NCBI GenBank assembly: GCA_001913845.2
Contig: MKGP02000015.1
Span: 1-64,000 of the forward strand
From: Limnothrix sp. CACIAM 69d
Lineage (GTDB): Bacteria > Cyanobacteriota > Cyanobacteriia > CACIAM-69d
Reading direction: 5' to 3'
DNA length: 64,000 bases
The notes below the pieces were generated by a model that worked only from the letters and a program-made list of their open reading frames with translations, searched no databases and was not told the DNA's origin. Shown here in pieces: positions 16,662 to 26,047 of this stretch (position 1 is the first letter of the stretch; each line of letters begins with the position of its first letter). Both the position numbers and the translations under genes were made by a program.

Positions 16662-17794
16662 GATCGGTACGCTGGCAGACAGCGTTCTAGGGGATGGCAG
16701 AAACTCCCAAATTCGACGTAGATTTGCGTAAATTTAGGCAGCCTGTAACGGATAAACGATTCAACCTCAATCACCAAATTCAGCCACACCATTCAGATTG
16801 CCATGACGCATTTGACCGTTGTTTGAGGCGTTGATGACTGGGATCATCTCGGCAGTGAAAGCTTAATGGCAGCCAACTGATCCAGAACTTGATTCCGGCA
16901 GATGCGGGGTTAAAGTGAAACAGTGCGCTAACTCGTCCTGACTAGAGGTTTTCTCAATGGGGCTAGGGAATGAGAATTGTTTTGACATCACTCGCCCAAC
17001 CCAAAGCCGCCGAAAAATGCCTTTTTTCCTGATGATCAACACTAAATAGGGTCAAGGGCATTGACAAAAACATCAAAAGAGAGTCGCCAAAAAGATGAGA
17101 AATGCCCTGTAGTCGCCTCTTTGAACAATAGCAACGATCATCAAGCCCAATGGCTGATGGAGCCATCTCAAATCAATGTTCTCTATTTGAGTAATTCTAA
17201 GATAGTCAATTTACGAGGAGATTAATCTAAAAAGTTTCTGGATTCTGATTCTGTAATTGAATCTGGCTCTTCCAAATTCAATCCGGATCACTTAAGGAAT
17301 GAAAAATTCTGAAATCATGACAAAAATCTTGTTCAAGAAATGGGTAGTCAGTGTGACTTTCTTGATGTTTTTCAACTAAATTTCAAGATTATTCTCAAGA
17401 TTTACAAAGTTATTCATGTAGTTTTCAATAGAAGAAAGGCTCAAAACTTTTTGAAATGAAATAAAACATTACAATTAATCATTGCAATCAATAACTGTGA
17501 TCAATTATTCAAGAAAATCTAACTCGGAAGCCCAATTAATCTCAGGTTAACGACATGATAATTGCAGATTTATTTCGTAGCAATGGTGCATCAGGATCAG
17601 TAGATGGCGCATTAATCGCGTATTAATTGCACATCAATTTCAGATTAATTTCAGCTCAACGACGCAGCCCCAACAGGGCGGCAACGTGGCAATGGCGGAG
17701 GGAGTGAGGATGAATTGTAGAGAAATTGTGGAGAAATACGTAATTAATGCGTAATTTAGGATGGCGTTGAGGTCTTTTTGAGTTGGGTTCTTTC
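16662..17794. other. 1.1-kb intergenic region, AT-rich, no gene recognised
   Basis: A short minus-strand open frame (16963-17166, 67 codons) shows no recognisable family and no clear ribosome site. From about 17200 to 17680 the sequence is much richer in A/T than its surroundings, with many ATTAAT/AATTAAT motifs (17530-17660). No RNA fold or terminator stood out. It may hold the promoters of both flanking genes, decayed foreign DNA, or an unrecognised RNA. Confidence 0.4.
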
Positions 17795-18553
17795 ATGGAA
17801 CCAGTGGATTTGTTGTGGCTGGGAGGATTGGCGTTGGGGACAGTGGGCCTCTGTGCCAGTCAGGGCTTGGGGCTGACGCGGGCTTGGGGCCGGGCGATCG
17901 GGCGGGCCCTGTTGCAACTCACGGCGGTGGGCAGTCTGTTGGCCTTGGTTTGGGCGGCTCCGTCTCCGGGCAGCCTGGCGATCGCCCTGGGGGGATTGTG
18001 GGGGCTGGCGGTGGTTTCCGCCCACCAACAGATGGGGCAACGATGGCCCCAACTCTTGCCCTGGCTGGTGGGCGGGCTGTTGGGGGCCGGACTTTTGGCC
18101 AGTGTGCCGGTGGTGCTGTTGGTGCTGCGGCCGGGGCAGTGGTTTGAGCCTCGGGTTTGGGTTCCCGTGGGGGCTGTGGTGTTGGGGGCGGCGGCCCATG
18201 GGGCGGCGATCGCGGGGGAACAGGTGATGATGGCGGCCCGATCGCACCGCAACGATATTGAACAGCGATTGAGTTTGGGGGCCACGACCCAACAAGCGAT
18301 CGCCCCCCATCGCCGTGCTGCTCTGCGATCGGCCCTGGTGCCCACCTTGAACGGTTTCACCAGCGCGGGACTATTCACTTTGCCAGGTCTGGTGAGTGGG
18401 GCCCTGCTGGCGGGCATGGATCCCTTGACGGCCGTGTCGGTGCAGCTATTGGTGATGGTGGCGGCGGCGCTGGCTGTTTCCGTTGGTGCGCTGGTGGTGG
18501 CCTGGGGGGCTGGTCGTTTGTGTTTTGACCCGATCGCCCAACGATTGCGCTAG
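17795..18553 (+). CDS. fetB: FetB-type ABC transporter permease (UPF0014)
   Basis: The 252-residue membrane protein has about seven hydrophobic segments and the UPF0014/FetB signature. This is the cytoplasmic loop IEQRLSLGATTQQAIAPHRR and then RSALVPTLNGFTSAGLFTLP, LVSGALLAGMDPLTAV. In E. coli FetAB is linked to iron export and oxidative-stress resistance. No FetA ATPase gene lies nearby, so its partner must be encoded elsewhere. ATG 17795 is used. A TTG at 17783 in the same frame has GAGG about 10 bases upstream and could be the true start. Base composition is clearly richer in G than that of its upstream gap. Confidence 0.82.
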   Translation: MEPVDLLWLGGLALGTVGLCASQGLGLTRAWGRAIGRALLQLTAVGSLLALVWAAPSPGSLAIALGGLWGLAVVSAHQQMGQRWPQLLPWLVGGLLGAGLLASVPVVLLVLRPGQWFEPRVWVPVGAVVLGAAAHGAAIAGEQVMMAARSHRNDIEQRLSLGATTQQAIAPHRRAALRSALVPTLNGFTSAGLFTLPGLVSGALLAGMDPLTAVSVQLLVMVAAALAVSVGALVVAWGAGRLCFDPIAQRLR

Positions 18554-18652
18554 GGCGATCACGCTCGGCCGATCACGGGCCGAATTGAGCCAACTTGTAC
18601 CAACTTGCCACCGGGGGCGGACGACAAGGGACGGAGTTGCCCCGTGGCTTGG

Positions 18653-21073
18653 TTAACTTTTAGACGCTTCTTCCTCGGTGGCAGAAACTACCGGAGCCGA
18701 AGCCAAATGGGGTGATCGATCGTGACTATGACTCAAGCCCCGCTGAAGCTGGTTAAATCGCAACTTCATCGCCAACTCCTCCTGGGGTTTGGTTTCGCGA
18801 ATCTGCTTTAGAGGCAACAAAATAATAAATTCACTACCTTGATCCGGCTCAGAGATACAACGGAGTTGTCCGCCATGCTGCGTAATAATTTGATGGCTAA
18901 TAAATAATCCTAGTCCAGCACCTTGTCCGACGGGTTTGGTTGTGAAAAAGGGATCGAATAATCGCGACTGAACCTGTTTGTCAATGCCTAAGCCATTGTC
19001 AGCAATGGAAATCAAAACCCAGCGGTTTAAATCCACTTTGGTGCGAATTGTGATGGTGGGTTGTAATGGAGCCTTAGCAGCCTCAAATCCTGAACCATTA
19101 GCATCAAAGGTCTGTAACTTTGATCTCAGTTGCTCCGCAAAGGAAGCCCCTCGATTTCGCCTGTTGTTGTTGGTGTTGTTGGTATTATTGCCAGCGCTAG
19201 CGTTTCCAGAACCCAGGTTGCCGACACCCGCATTTTCCAGACTCGATTGGCTCGTCGGTTGACTGGAATTTCGGGGAGCCCTTGCGGGTAGGCCAGCGGA
19301 GGTTTTCAAGACCGGTGAACGATGGCTTTCTCCATCAATGGGTTCTGAATTGCTCAGGTCAATTTCGCTGCCTGGCTCCGCACCCAAAATGACGGGCGCA
19401 GTGGTTGGGGTGCTCGGGGCTGAGTCTGCCGGTTTGCCGTGAATGCGTTGATAGTGTTTTTTCATGGTCTCATCGAGGGAGTCGATCGAGTTCATGAGTA
19501 AATGCATAAAAACTTGGTTGAGCTGGCGTGCATAACACTCAACAAGAGGCAATTCGCCATAGACTCGCTCGATCGCAATCGCTGGTCGGAATGAGCGTTC
19601 TTCTAAGGCGTGGTCTAAGAGTTCGATCGTGCTGTCAATGCCCGCATGGAGATCCACCGACTTCAAATCCGATTCATCCAATCGCGAAAAATTGCGCAGG
19701 GCATTCACAATCCGATAGATCCGATCGGCTCCACGATCAATGGACTGAATGACCCGATCGCTATCTTCCAAAATGAACACTAAATCCATTTCTCGGCTGC
19801 GATCTAAAATTTCATCGTAGGCAACGGGATAGTATTTTTGATATAGCCGTACTAGGTCGCAAAGATCCTGTTGATATTTTTTGAGGTGTCGCAAATTACC
19901 CTGAATAAAGCTCACGAGATTATTCACTTCATGGGCAATACCCGCCACCATTTTGCCCAAGCTTTCCATCTTGGCGCTGTGGATTAACTGAGCCTGAGAA
20001 GCCCGCAAATCCTGAAGGATTAACTCCAGTTCCATGATGCGAGCGCGATAGGTTTCCCGATCGAGATTTTGAGTGGCCGATTCAATTAAGGCGGCCTCCG
20101 CGCGATCGCGCTCATCCAAGTTTTGCAACGCCTGTTGCAGGGCCTGCCAAGCCAGGCTAATGAATCCCAAACTGAGCAGCACCAAAATGCCGCCAATGCT
20201 CAAGAGTCCATACAAACTATGTTGGTGTAGGGTGCGCGTAATGGTGACTCGGGCGATCGCGCTGGGCTTGCCATATACATCCACTAAGTAGCGATAACCC
20301 ACCAAATTACGCGATGAATCAGTTACCTCGGTGCGCTGATTTCGTCGGATTTGACCCGAAAAATCAAAGGTTCCATAGAGGGGTAAATTGTTGGAATGTC
20401 GGCTGACCTTAATTTCCAAAGCCCCCGGCACCAATTGGCTTAAATCTTGAAGCACGCGAGCATCCAGCCGCTGCCCCATCACAAACCAACCATCCACTTG
20501 ATCCGGCTTTTGCGGATTGGGAATGCTGCAAATGGCAATGCTTAATAAATCATTGTCAATGGCTACCACACCCGCCAACCGCTTTTGGTCTGGGTTTGAT
20601 TGAAATCCTTTCGGCAAGGATTGCAAAAAATACGCCAGGGTTGTGGAGGGTTCATGATAGCGATCGTTGGCGGTGCTGCCGGATTGATTTGAGACTTGGC
20701 GCTCTCGGGCATAGCGAATTTTGCCATCGCGACCCACCACGGCCATGATGGTTAAATCAAAGCTTTGATAATTGGTTGGACTAAAATTATTGCGAATAAA
20801 GTCTTCATTGGGCTGCCCTAGAAACCGATGGGTTGCATCCCAATAGCCATAATCACAGGCCGATGGCAAAAGCTGGGTTGATCGCCGGTAAAGTAACCGA
20901 GTAAAGCGGTTGGTATGTTCTTCGATGGTTCTTTGTTCGAGGCTGGTGATGGTGTTCAGCAGGACACTCGCCACGCCCGTGTAAAGCAACCCTGATACCA
21001 ACAAAATGGTCACCACGAGCTGCCGAAAGCCGCGTCGCACCTGCTCACCTTCAGACGAAGCTGATTTCAGCAC
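18653..21073 (-). CDS. Membrane histidine kinase with CHASE4 sensor domain
   Basis: The 806-residue protein has a first membrane helix (about 18-40), a periplasmic CHASE4-type domain (about 50-280, with the DYGYWDATHRFL signature), a second helix (about 287-309), a coiled coil and HisKA with H381 in GKMVAGIAHEVNNL. Its ATPase domain has an N box, ISIADNGLGIDK and GAGLGLFISHQII. A long low-complexity Asn/Ser-rich linker (about 585-645) interrupts the catalytic region between the N box and the G1 box. It belongs to the same cyanobacterial kinase group as the two genes at 31-36 kb, but has Leu in place of the Pro after HEVNN. No regulator is adjacent. Ligand unknown. Confidence 0.88.
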   Translation of the reverse strand: MLKSASSEGEQVRRGFRQLVVTILLVSGLLYTGVASVLLNTITSLEQRTIEEHTNRFTRLLYRRSTQLLPSACDYGYWDATHRFLGQPNEDFIRNNFSPTNYQSFDLTIMAVVGRDGKIRYARERQVSNQSGSTANDRYHEPSTTLAYFLQSLPKGFQSNPDQKRLAGVVAIDNDLLSIAICSIPNPQKPDQVDGWFVMGQRLDARVLQDLSQLVPGALEIKVSRHSNNLPLYGTFDFSGQIRRNQRTEVTDSSRNLVGYRYLVDVYGKPSAIARVTITRTLHQHSLYGLLSIGGILVLLSLGFISLAWQALQQALQNLDERDRAEAALIESATQNLDRETYRARIMELELILQDLRASQAQLIHSAKMESLGKMVAGIAHEVNNLVSFIQGNLRHLKKYQQDLCDLVRLYQKYYPVAYDEILDRSREMDLVFILEDSDRVIQSIDRGADRIYRIVNALRNFSRLDESDLKSVDLHAGIDSTIELLDHALEERSFRPAIAIERVYGELPLVECYARQLNQVFMHLLMNSIDSLDETMKKHYQRIHGKPADSAPSTPTTAPVILGAEPGSEIDLSNSEPIDGESHRSPVLKTSAGLPARAPRNSSQPTSQSSLENAGVGNLGSGNASAGNNTNNTNNNRRNRGASFAEQLRSKLQTFDANGSGFEAAKAPLQPTITIRTKVDLNRWVLISIADNGLGIDKQVQSRLFDPFFTTKPVGQGAGLGLFISHQIITQHGGQLRCISEPDQGSEFIILLPLKQIRETKPQEELAMKLRFNQLQRGLSHSHDRSPHLASAPVVSATEEEASKS

Positions 21074-21540
21074 AGAACTGCCTCAAGATCCTTTTCCATC
21101 TTTCCTTCAGAGTTATCACAAATAGAGGGGTCGCAACTTCAATTATTGTTAAATTTTTTCCTCTGAGATCCAATTTAGATAATTTTTTTCGGGTTAACTC
21201 GTTTTTGAATTAATGGTAAATATCTTTGGGAGCAAACTGCCAGGTAGATTGGCCAGCCGGGGGGTGGGCATGGGAACGGCCACGACTCAGGCCCAGTGGG
21301 CGGCCAGGGCGAAAAATTAGCCCCGATTCCGGTTGGCCCCCTGCGGTCTCAGAGGTGTGCAGGTTCAGAGAAAATCCGTAGAATTGCCGAAATCTGGGGC
21401 ATTAAAGATTAGCAAAGGTTCATAATTTAACCGTTGCTTTTGCGATCGGGAAGTCTATTTCTTAGCCCTAAAATCCTGCTTCAAGAATGGCACTTTGGCA
21501 CAACACCTCCGTGGCACAGGGTTGCCAAAGATGTGATTTT
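21074..21540. other. Intergenic region between the CHASE4 kinase and cimA
   Basis: Both flanking genes are on the minus strand. The part next to the kinase start (21100-21230) is AT-rich and probably holds its promoter. No gene or convincing terminator was seen. Confidence 0.35.
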
Positions 21541-23217
21541 TTAGACCTCCAAAGGTAGGGGCAGTGGTTGCAAAGTCTGAATGCCGTGAAGAATCAGGCC
21601 ATATTCGATCGCTTCCACAACCGCTTGATAGGAAGCTTCCAAAATGTTGCCGGAGACTCCCACGGTTGTCCAACGCTGCTGGCCGTCGCTGGATTCCACC
21701 AGGACTCTGGTTTTGGCGGATGTGCCCGCGCCGCCATCCAAAATTCGCACCTTGTAATCGGTGAGGTGGAACTGAGCCACCACTGGATAAAACTGCACCA
21801 GCGCTCGCCGCAGGGCCGCATCCATGGCCGCCACGGGGCCGTTACCTTCCGCCACTTCCAGCAGGGTGCGATCGCCCACGGTGACCTTGACGGTGGCCAA
21901 GGATTCCCGATCGCTCGGTTCACCAAAGTCGTAGTGAACGCGGCAATCTTTCAGGACAAAAAAGCTCGATCGCTGGCCGAGGGCCGTTCGCATCAGGAGG
22001 TCAAAACTGGCTTCGGCGGCCTCGAACTGATAGCCCTGGTTTTCCAAGGTTTTGAGGGTTTGTAAAATCTGCCGACAGGCGGGGTCTTGTTTGTCGAGAT
22101 CTAAGCCAAAGGAGCGGGCCTTGGCCAACACATTGCTCAAACCCGATTGATCCGAAATGACGATTCGGCGCTGGTTTCCCACCCGATCGGGCGAGATATG
22201 TTCATAGGTTTGGGGATTGCGTTCCACTGCGCTGACATGGATCCCGCCCTTGTGGGCAAAGGCGGACAGACCCACATAGGGTGCGCGATCGTCCGGAGCC
22301 AAGTTCGCCACTTCACTGACAAAGCGACTGGTGGCCGTCAACTCCGCCAACTGGGCGGCAGGAATGCAGTTCAGCCCCAGTTTCAACTGCAAATTAGGAA
22401 TCAGGGTGCAAAGGTTGGCGTTGCCACAGCGCTCGCCATAGCCATTGATCGTGCCTTGCACCATCCTTGCGCCCCCTTGGACTGCGGCGATCGCGTTGGC
22501 CACCGCCGTGCCGGAATCGTTGTGGGTGTGGATTCCCAATGGGGCCGCGGGCAGCCATTCCCGCACCTCAGCCACAATCCGAGCCACCTCGTGGGGAAGT
22601 GTGCCGCCATTGGTGTCGCAGAGGGCCAACCAAGCGGCCCCGGCCTCGTGGGCTGCTTTGAGGGTGGCGATCGCATAGTCGGGATTCGCCAAATAGCCGT
22701 CAAACCAATGTTCCGCGTCGTAGATCACCTGTCGCCCTTGGCTGATTAAGAAGGCGATCGAGTCGCGGATCATGGCGATGTTTTCATCGAGGGTGGTTTT
22801 GAGGCCCTCGGTCACATGCAAGTCCCAAGATTTCCCAAAAAGGGCCACCCAACGTGTCCCAGCGGCCAAAATCGGCTTCAGGAGCGGATCTTCCTCGGCG
22901 CTCATGCCCGGTCGGCGGGTGGAGCAAAAGGCCACCACCTCGGAAAATTCCAGCGGCTCTTCCTGTAGTTGCCAAAAAAATTGCACATCCTTGGGATTCG
23001 CCCCGGGCCAACCCCCTTCAATGAAAGGAATTCGCAGGCGATCGAGCTTGCGGGCAATCCGTAGCTTGTCCTCAATGGAAAATGAGAGACCTTCCGACTG
23101 GGCCCCATCCCGCAACGTGGTGTCATAGAGCCACAGTTGAGGACTCGCTGGGTGAGAACTGGGCTGGGCGGGGCCGTTGCTGGGTGCAGCATCCGGCGTT
23201 GGGGCGGAGAAAACCAT
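21541..23217 (-). CDS. cimA: (R)-citramalate synthase
   Basis: CimA condenses pyruvate with acetyl-CoA to citramalate, the entry to threonine-independent isoleucine synthesis. The 558-residue protein has the DRE-TIM metallolyase barrel: YDTTLRDGAQSEGLSF (substrate/metal site), metal-binding HTHND in LGIHTHNDSGTAVAN, GTINGYGERCGNANL and AFAHKGGIHVSAV. A C-terminal LeuA regulatory dimer domain (about 415-550) is where isoleucine feedback acts in this family. The length and GYGERCGNANL segment favour CimA over isopropylmalate synthase. The first 26 residues are a Pro/Ser/Ala-rich extension. Confidence 0.93.
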   Translation of the reverse strand: MVFSAPTPDAAPSNGPAQPSSHPASPQLWLYDTTLRDGAQSEGLSFSIEDKLRIARKLDRLRIPFIEGGWPGANPKDVQFFWQLQEEPLEFSEVVAFCSTRRPGMSAEEDPLLKPILAAGTRWVALFGKSWDLHVTEGLKTTLDENIAMIRDSIAFLISQGRQVIYDAEHWFDGYLANPDYAIATLKAAHEAGAAWLALCDTNGGTLPHEVARIVAEVREWLPAAPLGIHTHNDSGTAVANAIAAVQGGARMVQGTINGYGERCGNANLCTLIPNLQLKLGLNCIPAAQLAELTATSRFVSEVANLAPDDRAPYVGLSAFAHKGGIHVSAVERNPQTYEHISPDRVGNQRRIVISDQSGLSNVLAKARSFGLDLDKQDPACRQILQTLKTLENQGYQFEAAEASFDLLMRTALGQRSSFFVLKDCRVHYDFGEPSDRESLATVKVTVGDRTLLEVAEGNGPVAAMDAALRRALVQFYPVVAQFHLTDYKVRILDGGAGTSAKTRVLVESSDGQQRWTTVGVSGNILEASYQAVVEAIEYGLILHGIQTLQPLPLPLEV

Positions 23218-23433
23218 GGTTGCAGTGCCTAAACCGATCGCCTATCAAGGGCCTAGTAAATGGCCGATCAACTGAATCGCCTATTCCCGATCGCTAAGCG
23301 CCCATGAACTCAATAGGAACGATGCGAAGAGGCATGAAATAGCGCCAGTGGTGCTATTATCGCGCCTTTTCTGGGGCATTGCGAGGGAAGTTTTTAGAGG
23401 GTTCTAACCAAGGTTCTAACCCCGGCTTTCATC

Positions 23434-23585
23434 AGGATGTCTGAACAGCCAAAATTGCGATCTCGTAGGCCTCATTGATCAATGCCTGTGGGATTCATTA
23501 GATCGATCACAACAAGGGGCTTAAGCCCCTTGCCCCGACGACTGGTGCTTTGCAAGTGCCCTAAGTTACTGCTCAAAGATTTCTT
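23434..23585. mobile_element. Degenerate inverted-repeat element, type A copy 3, abutting a stop codon
   Basis: The left end AGGATGTCTGAACAGCCAAA is homologous to the type A elements at 51406 and 38114. The intact core palindrome CAAGGGGCTTAAGCCCCTTG lies at 23513-23532. The right end is degenerate (CTCAAAGATTTCTTAG) and reaches the stop codon of the YghO-like gene at 23584. It lies between cimA (starting at 23217) and that gene. Confidence 0.6.
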
Positions 23586-24714
23586 AGGCTAAAGATAGGG
23601 ACTTTTCATAGATGCGATAGGTTTTGTAGATTTTGCCGCCGGCCGCTTCGATCAGGCGGCGCGATCGGGAATTGTCCTCGTAAACCCAACCTAACTCAGA
23701 GGTACGATAGGGTTTGCCCTTTTGCTGACAAGCTCGCAATCCCAGATAAATCAAGGCCAAGGGAACCAATTTGCGTTGATATTCCGGCAAGGAACAAATG
23801 GCAACCACCCGCCCCCGATCGATTTGCCGCCGGTACCAAAGAAACTTCAACGTTCCCCACCAATTCAGCTTGCCTTTCACTTCCTTGAGCGGGATGTTGT
23901 AGTCCGGCAAGCCCATAAAAAATCCCACTGCCTTGCCGTCCACTTCTGCAATTAAAACCACATCGGGATCAACCAATGGTTGGAGCGATCGCGCCTCTTC
24001 TAAAAACTCTTCTTCGGTGCGTGGGGTGGAACTCCAATTTCCTGAAAAGGCCTCAGTGAATAGACGATATAAAATTCTGGCATCTCGCTCAAAGGCTTCA
24101 CCCTTGGTTTCAATGGAGCGGAAGCTCACACCGGATTTGGTGGCAATTTTATAAGCTTTTTCAAATTCCGTGGGCAAGGGGCGATCGAGCGGATATTCAT
24201 AGGCATAAGCATCTTTTGCTTTGCCAAATCCCCCTTGCTCCACCAGTTCAGGATAGTAAGAAGGGTTGTAGGGCATCATCACCATGGGGGGAGAGTCAAA
24301 CCCATCAATCAGCATCAGGCAATTATTGTGAGTTGATAAATCAATGGGGCCGCGAACTTTGGTCATGCCCTGTGCTTTTAACCAAGTTTCGGCAGCCGTA
24401 AACAACCCTTGGGCCACACTGAAATCATTGATGGTTTCAAAATAGCCAAACAGCCCGATCGCTTCTCCTTCCTTTTCCACCAAGCGTTGATTCACTGTGG
24501 CCACAATCCGCCCTACTGGTTCAGGATTCAAAGCCACAAAAGCTTGCAATTGGCCATAGGTGCGGAATGAATTCTCCGGTGACAATTGCCGGGCGATGCT
24601 GCTGCGGAGGGGGGAAACCCAATAGGGATCCTGACGATAGACCCGATCGGGCACATCTAAAAACTGTTCCAAATCAGCCGGCGTATTGACGGGGCGAATT
24701 TCCAAAGCACACAT
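23584..24714 (-). CDS. YghO-like GNAT-fold protein
   Basis: The 376-residue protein fits the two-domain YghO-type family. The first half has VNTPADLEQFLDVPDRVYRQDPYWVSPL and GPIDLSTHNNCLMLIDGFDSPP. The second is a GNAT-like half with VVLIAEVDGKAVGFFMGLPD and ELGWVYEDNSRSRRLIEAAGG. Homologues are widespread but their substrate is unknown. The stop codon directly abuts a type A repeat element, so the end of the gene may have been shaped by that insertion. It is followed upstream by cofG on the same strand with a 42-base gap, so the two are probably one transcript. Confidence 0.8.
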   Translation of the reverse strand: MCALEIRPVNTPADLEQFLDVPDRVYRQDPYWVSPLRSSIARQLSPENSFRTYGQLQAFVALNPEPVGRIVATVNQRLVEKEGEAIGLFGYFETINDFSVAQGLFTAAETWLKAQGMTKVRGPIDLSTHNNCLMLIDGFDSPPMVMMPYNPSYYPELVEQGGFGKAKDAYAYEYPLDRPLPTEFEKAYKIATKSGVSFRSIETKGEAFERDARILYRLFTEAFSGNWSSTPRTEEEFLEEARSLQPLVDPDVVLIAEVDGKAVGFFMGLPDYNIPLKEVKGKLNWWGTLKFLWYRRQIDRGRVVAICSLPEYQRKLVPLALIYLGLRACQQKGKPYRTSELGWVYEDNSRSRRLIEAAGGKIYKTYRIYEKSLSLA

Positions 24715-24756
24715 AGCAGCAAGACCAGACGATGGGAACGGGCGTGAACACCGGAT

Positions 24757-25899
24757 TTAGGGCCGGCTGATTAACTTCTGCATTGTAGGCCCTGGTTTCG
24801 GGTCGAATCGCCCAGGAGAATCTAGCGAATTGGGTGAGGAACCAAGGAAATCGCGCCAGCTTTGCACGAGCGATCGCATTGGATCGCTTAACCAGTCGTC
24901 AAAGGCGGGGTAAATCGGTAACCGGGGGTGCAGTTGCCCGCCCGCTGCGGCCACCCAATCGGTGAGTTGGGCCAGGCTCGGGTGTTCATAGGTGGGGTTC
25001 ACCTCATCGATCGGGCAGATTCCCCCCAGGTCGCTTGCCCCCAGCTCGATCGCCCGTTGCAACAATTCCGCTGTCTTCAACAAATTGGGTGGTACTTGAA
25101 TTGCAATTTCCGGTGGCAACAGTTCCCGGGCGATCGCCACCGTTTCCAGTAGCAGAGCCGCCGAACAGGCCTCGCCTTCCCAAGCTTGATCCAAACCGGG
25201 GCTGTGGGGTTGCACGATCACTTCTTGGATGTGGCCGTACTGGCGATGAATCTGCCCGATTGCCCGCAAGCTGTCCAGGCGATCGGCCTCGGTTTCGCCA
25301 ATCCCAATTAATAAACCCGTGGTGAAGGGAATCTGTAACTCCCCCGCTTGGGCCAGTTGCGCCAACCGTCGGGATGGATCCTTGCTGGGGGCTTGGCGAT
25401 GGACGGTTTGGGCCAGGGCGGAACTCACCTGCTCAATCATTAAGCCCATCGAAACATTCACCGCTTTCAAATAAGCCATTTCTTCACGATCGAGCGGCCC
25501 CACGTTGGCATGGGGCAAAAACCCTTCCAGCAGCGCCAACTGACAGAGGGACTCAATGCGCCGAATCCAGGCCGATCGTCGGGGACTGCGGGGATGCACC
25601 TCCCCACTCAGAATCAGAATCTCGATCGGCCCGGAGTTGGGGGGGCTGGTCGGGGCGATCGGGAATCGCCCTGATTGTGATTTGTAACAATCCCGCAATG
25701 GATTGGTGAGTGATCGAAGCTTAACCGTTGCTTCCGCCAGGCCCAGCCAGCGATCGGCCCCCGGCTCCACCCGAAAATTACAGTACTGACAGCGGTTGAA
25801 ACATTCATAGGTGGGAACCAGCGTGTAGGCAGCGCTGTAGGTTACCAGAGACCCCAAAGGCTGACGGGTACGGCAATCCGCCTCTGTGCGATCGGCCAT
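24757..25899 (-). CDS. cofG: 7,8-didemethyl-8-hydroxy-5-deazariboflavin synthase subunit CofG
   Basis: CofG is one of the two radical SAM halves of FO synthase. With CofH it makes the deazaflavin FO (8-HDF), which cyanobacteria use as the antenna of DNA photolyase. The [4Fe-4S] motif CFNRCQYC (CxxxCxxC) is visible near residue 35. Other family segments are ILILSGEVHPRSPRR, PHANVGPLDREEMAYLK and GGICPIDEVNPTYEHPSL. ATG 25899 is preferred over a TTG 15 bases upstream, because it has GAGG/AAGG just before it. It is divergent from psbA. Confidence 0.92.
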   Translation of the reverse strand: MADRTEADCRTRQPLGSLVTYSAAYTLVPTYECFNRCQYCNFRVEPGADRWLGLAEATVKLRSLTNPLRDCYKSQSGRFPIAPTSPPNSGPIEILILSGEVHPRSPRRSAWIRRIESLCQLALLEGFLPHANVGPLDREEMAYLKAVNVSMGLMIEQVSSALAQTVHRQAPSKDPSRRLAQLAQAGELQIPFTTGLLIGIGETEADRLDSLRAIGQIHRQYGHIQEVIVQPHSPGLDQAWEGEACSAALLLETVAIARELLPPEIAIQVPPNLLKTAELLQRAIELGASDLGGICPIDEVNPTYEHPSLAQLTDWVAAAGGQLHPRLPIYPAFDDWLSDPMRSLVQSWRDFLGSSPNSLDSPGRFDPKPGPTMQKLISRP

Positions 25900-25958
25900 G
25901 GCCCTTGACCTCAAACGTTAAGGAAAATGGAATTTGTGTAAATCATCGTCAAAACCTC

Positions 25959-25992
25959 TTTACAAAACTAAACACAGCGGTTAATCTATATT
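25959..25992 (+). promoter_or_regulatory. psbA promoter region with HLR1-like element
   Basis: TTTACA (25959-25964) is a good -35 element. TAATCT lies 17 bases on, with TATATT overlapping it at 25987-25992. TTTACAAAACTAAACA (25959-25974) resembles the HLR1 direct repeat bound by the regulator RpaB upstream of high-light genes: the first half matches fully and the second (TAAACA) matches 4 of 6. The leader to the psbA ATG would be about 50 bases. Confidence 0.5.
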
Positions 25993-26047
25993 CACGTGGG
26001 AAACAAAACCCGCCAAATCATTCTTCTACAAAGCAATTCATCCAACC

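Noticed and set aside
16963-17166. 67-codon minus-strand frame in the AT-rich gap
   Set aside because: No ribosome site, no family, and the gap composition does not support coding.
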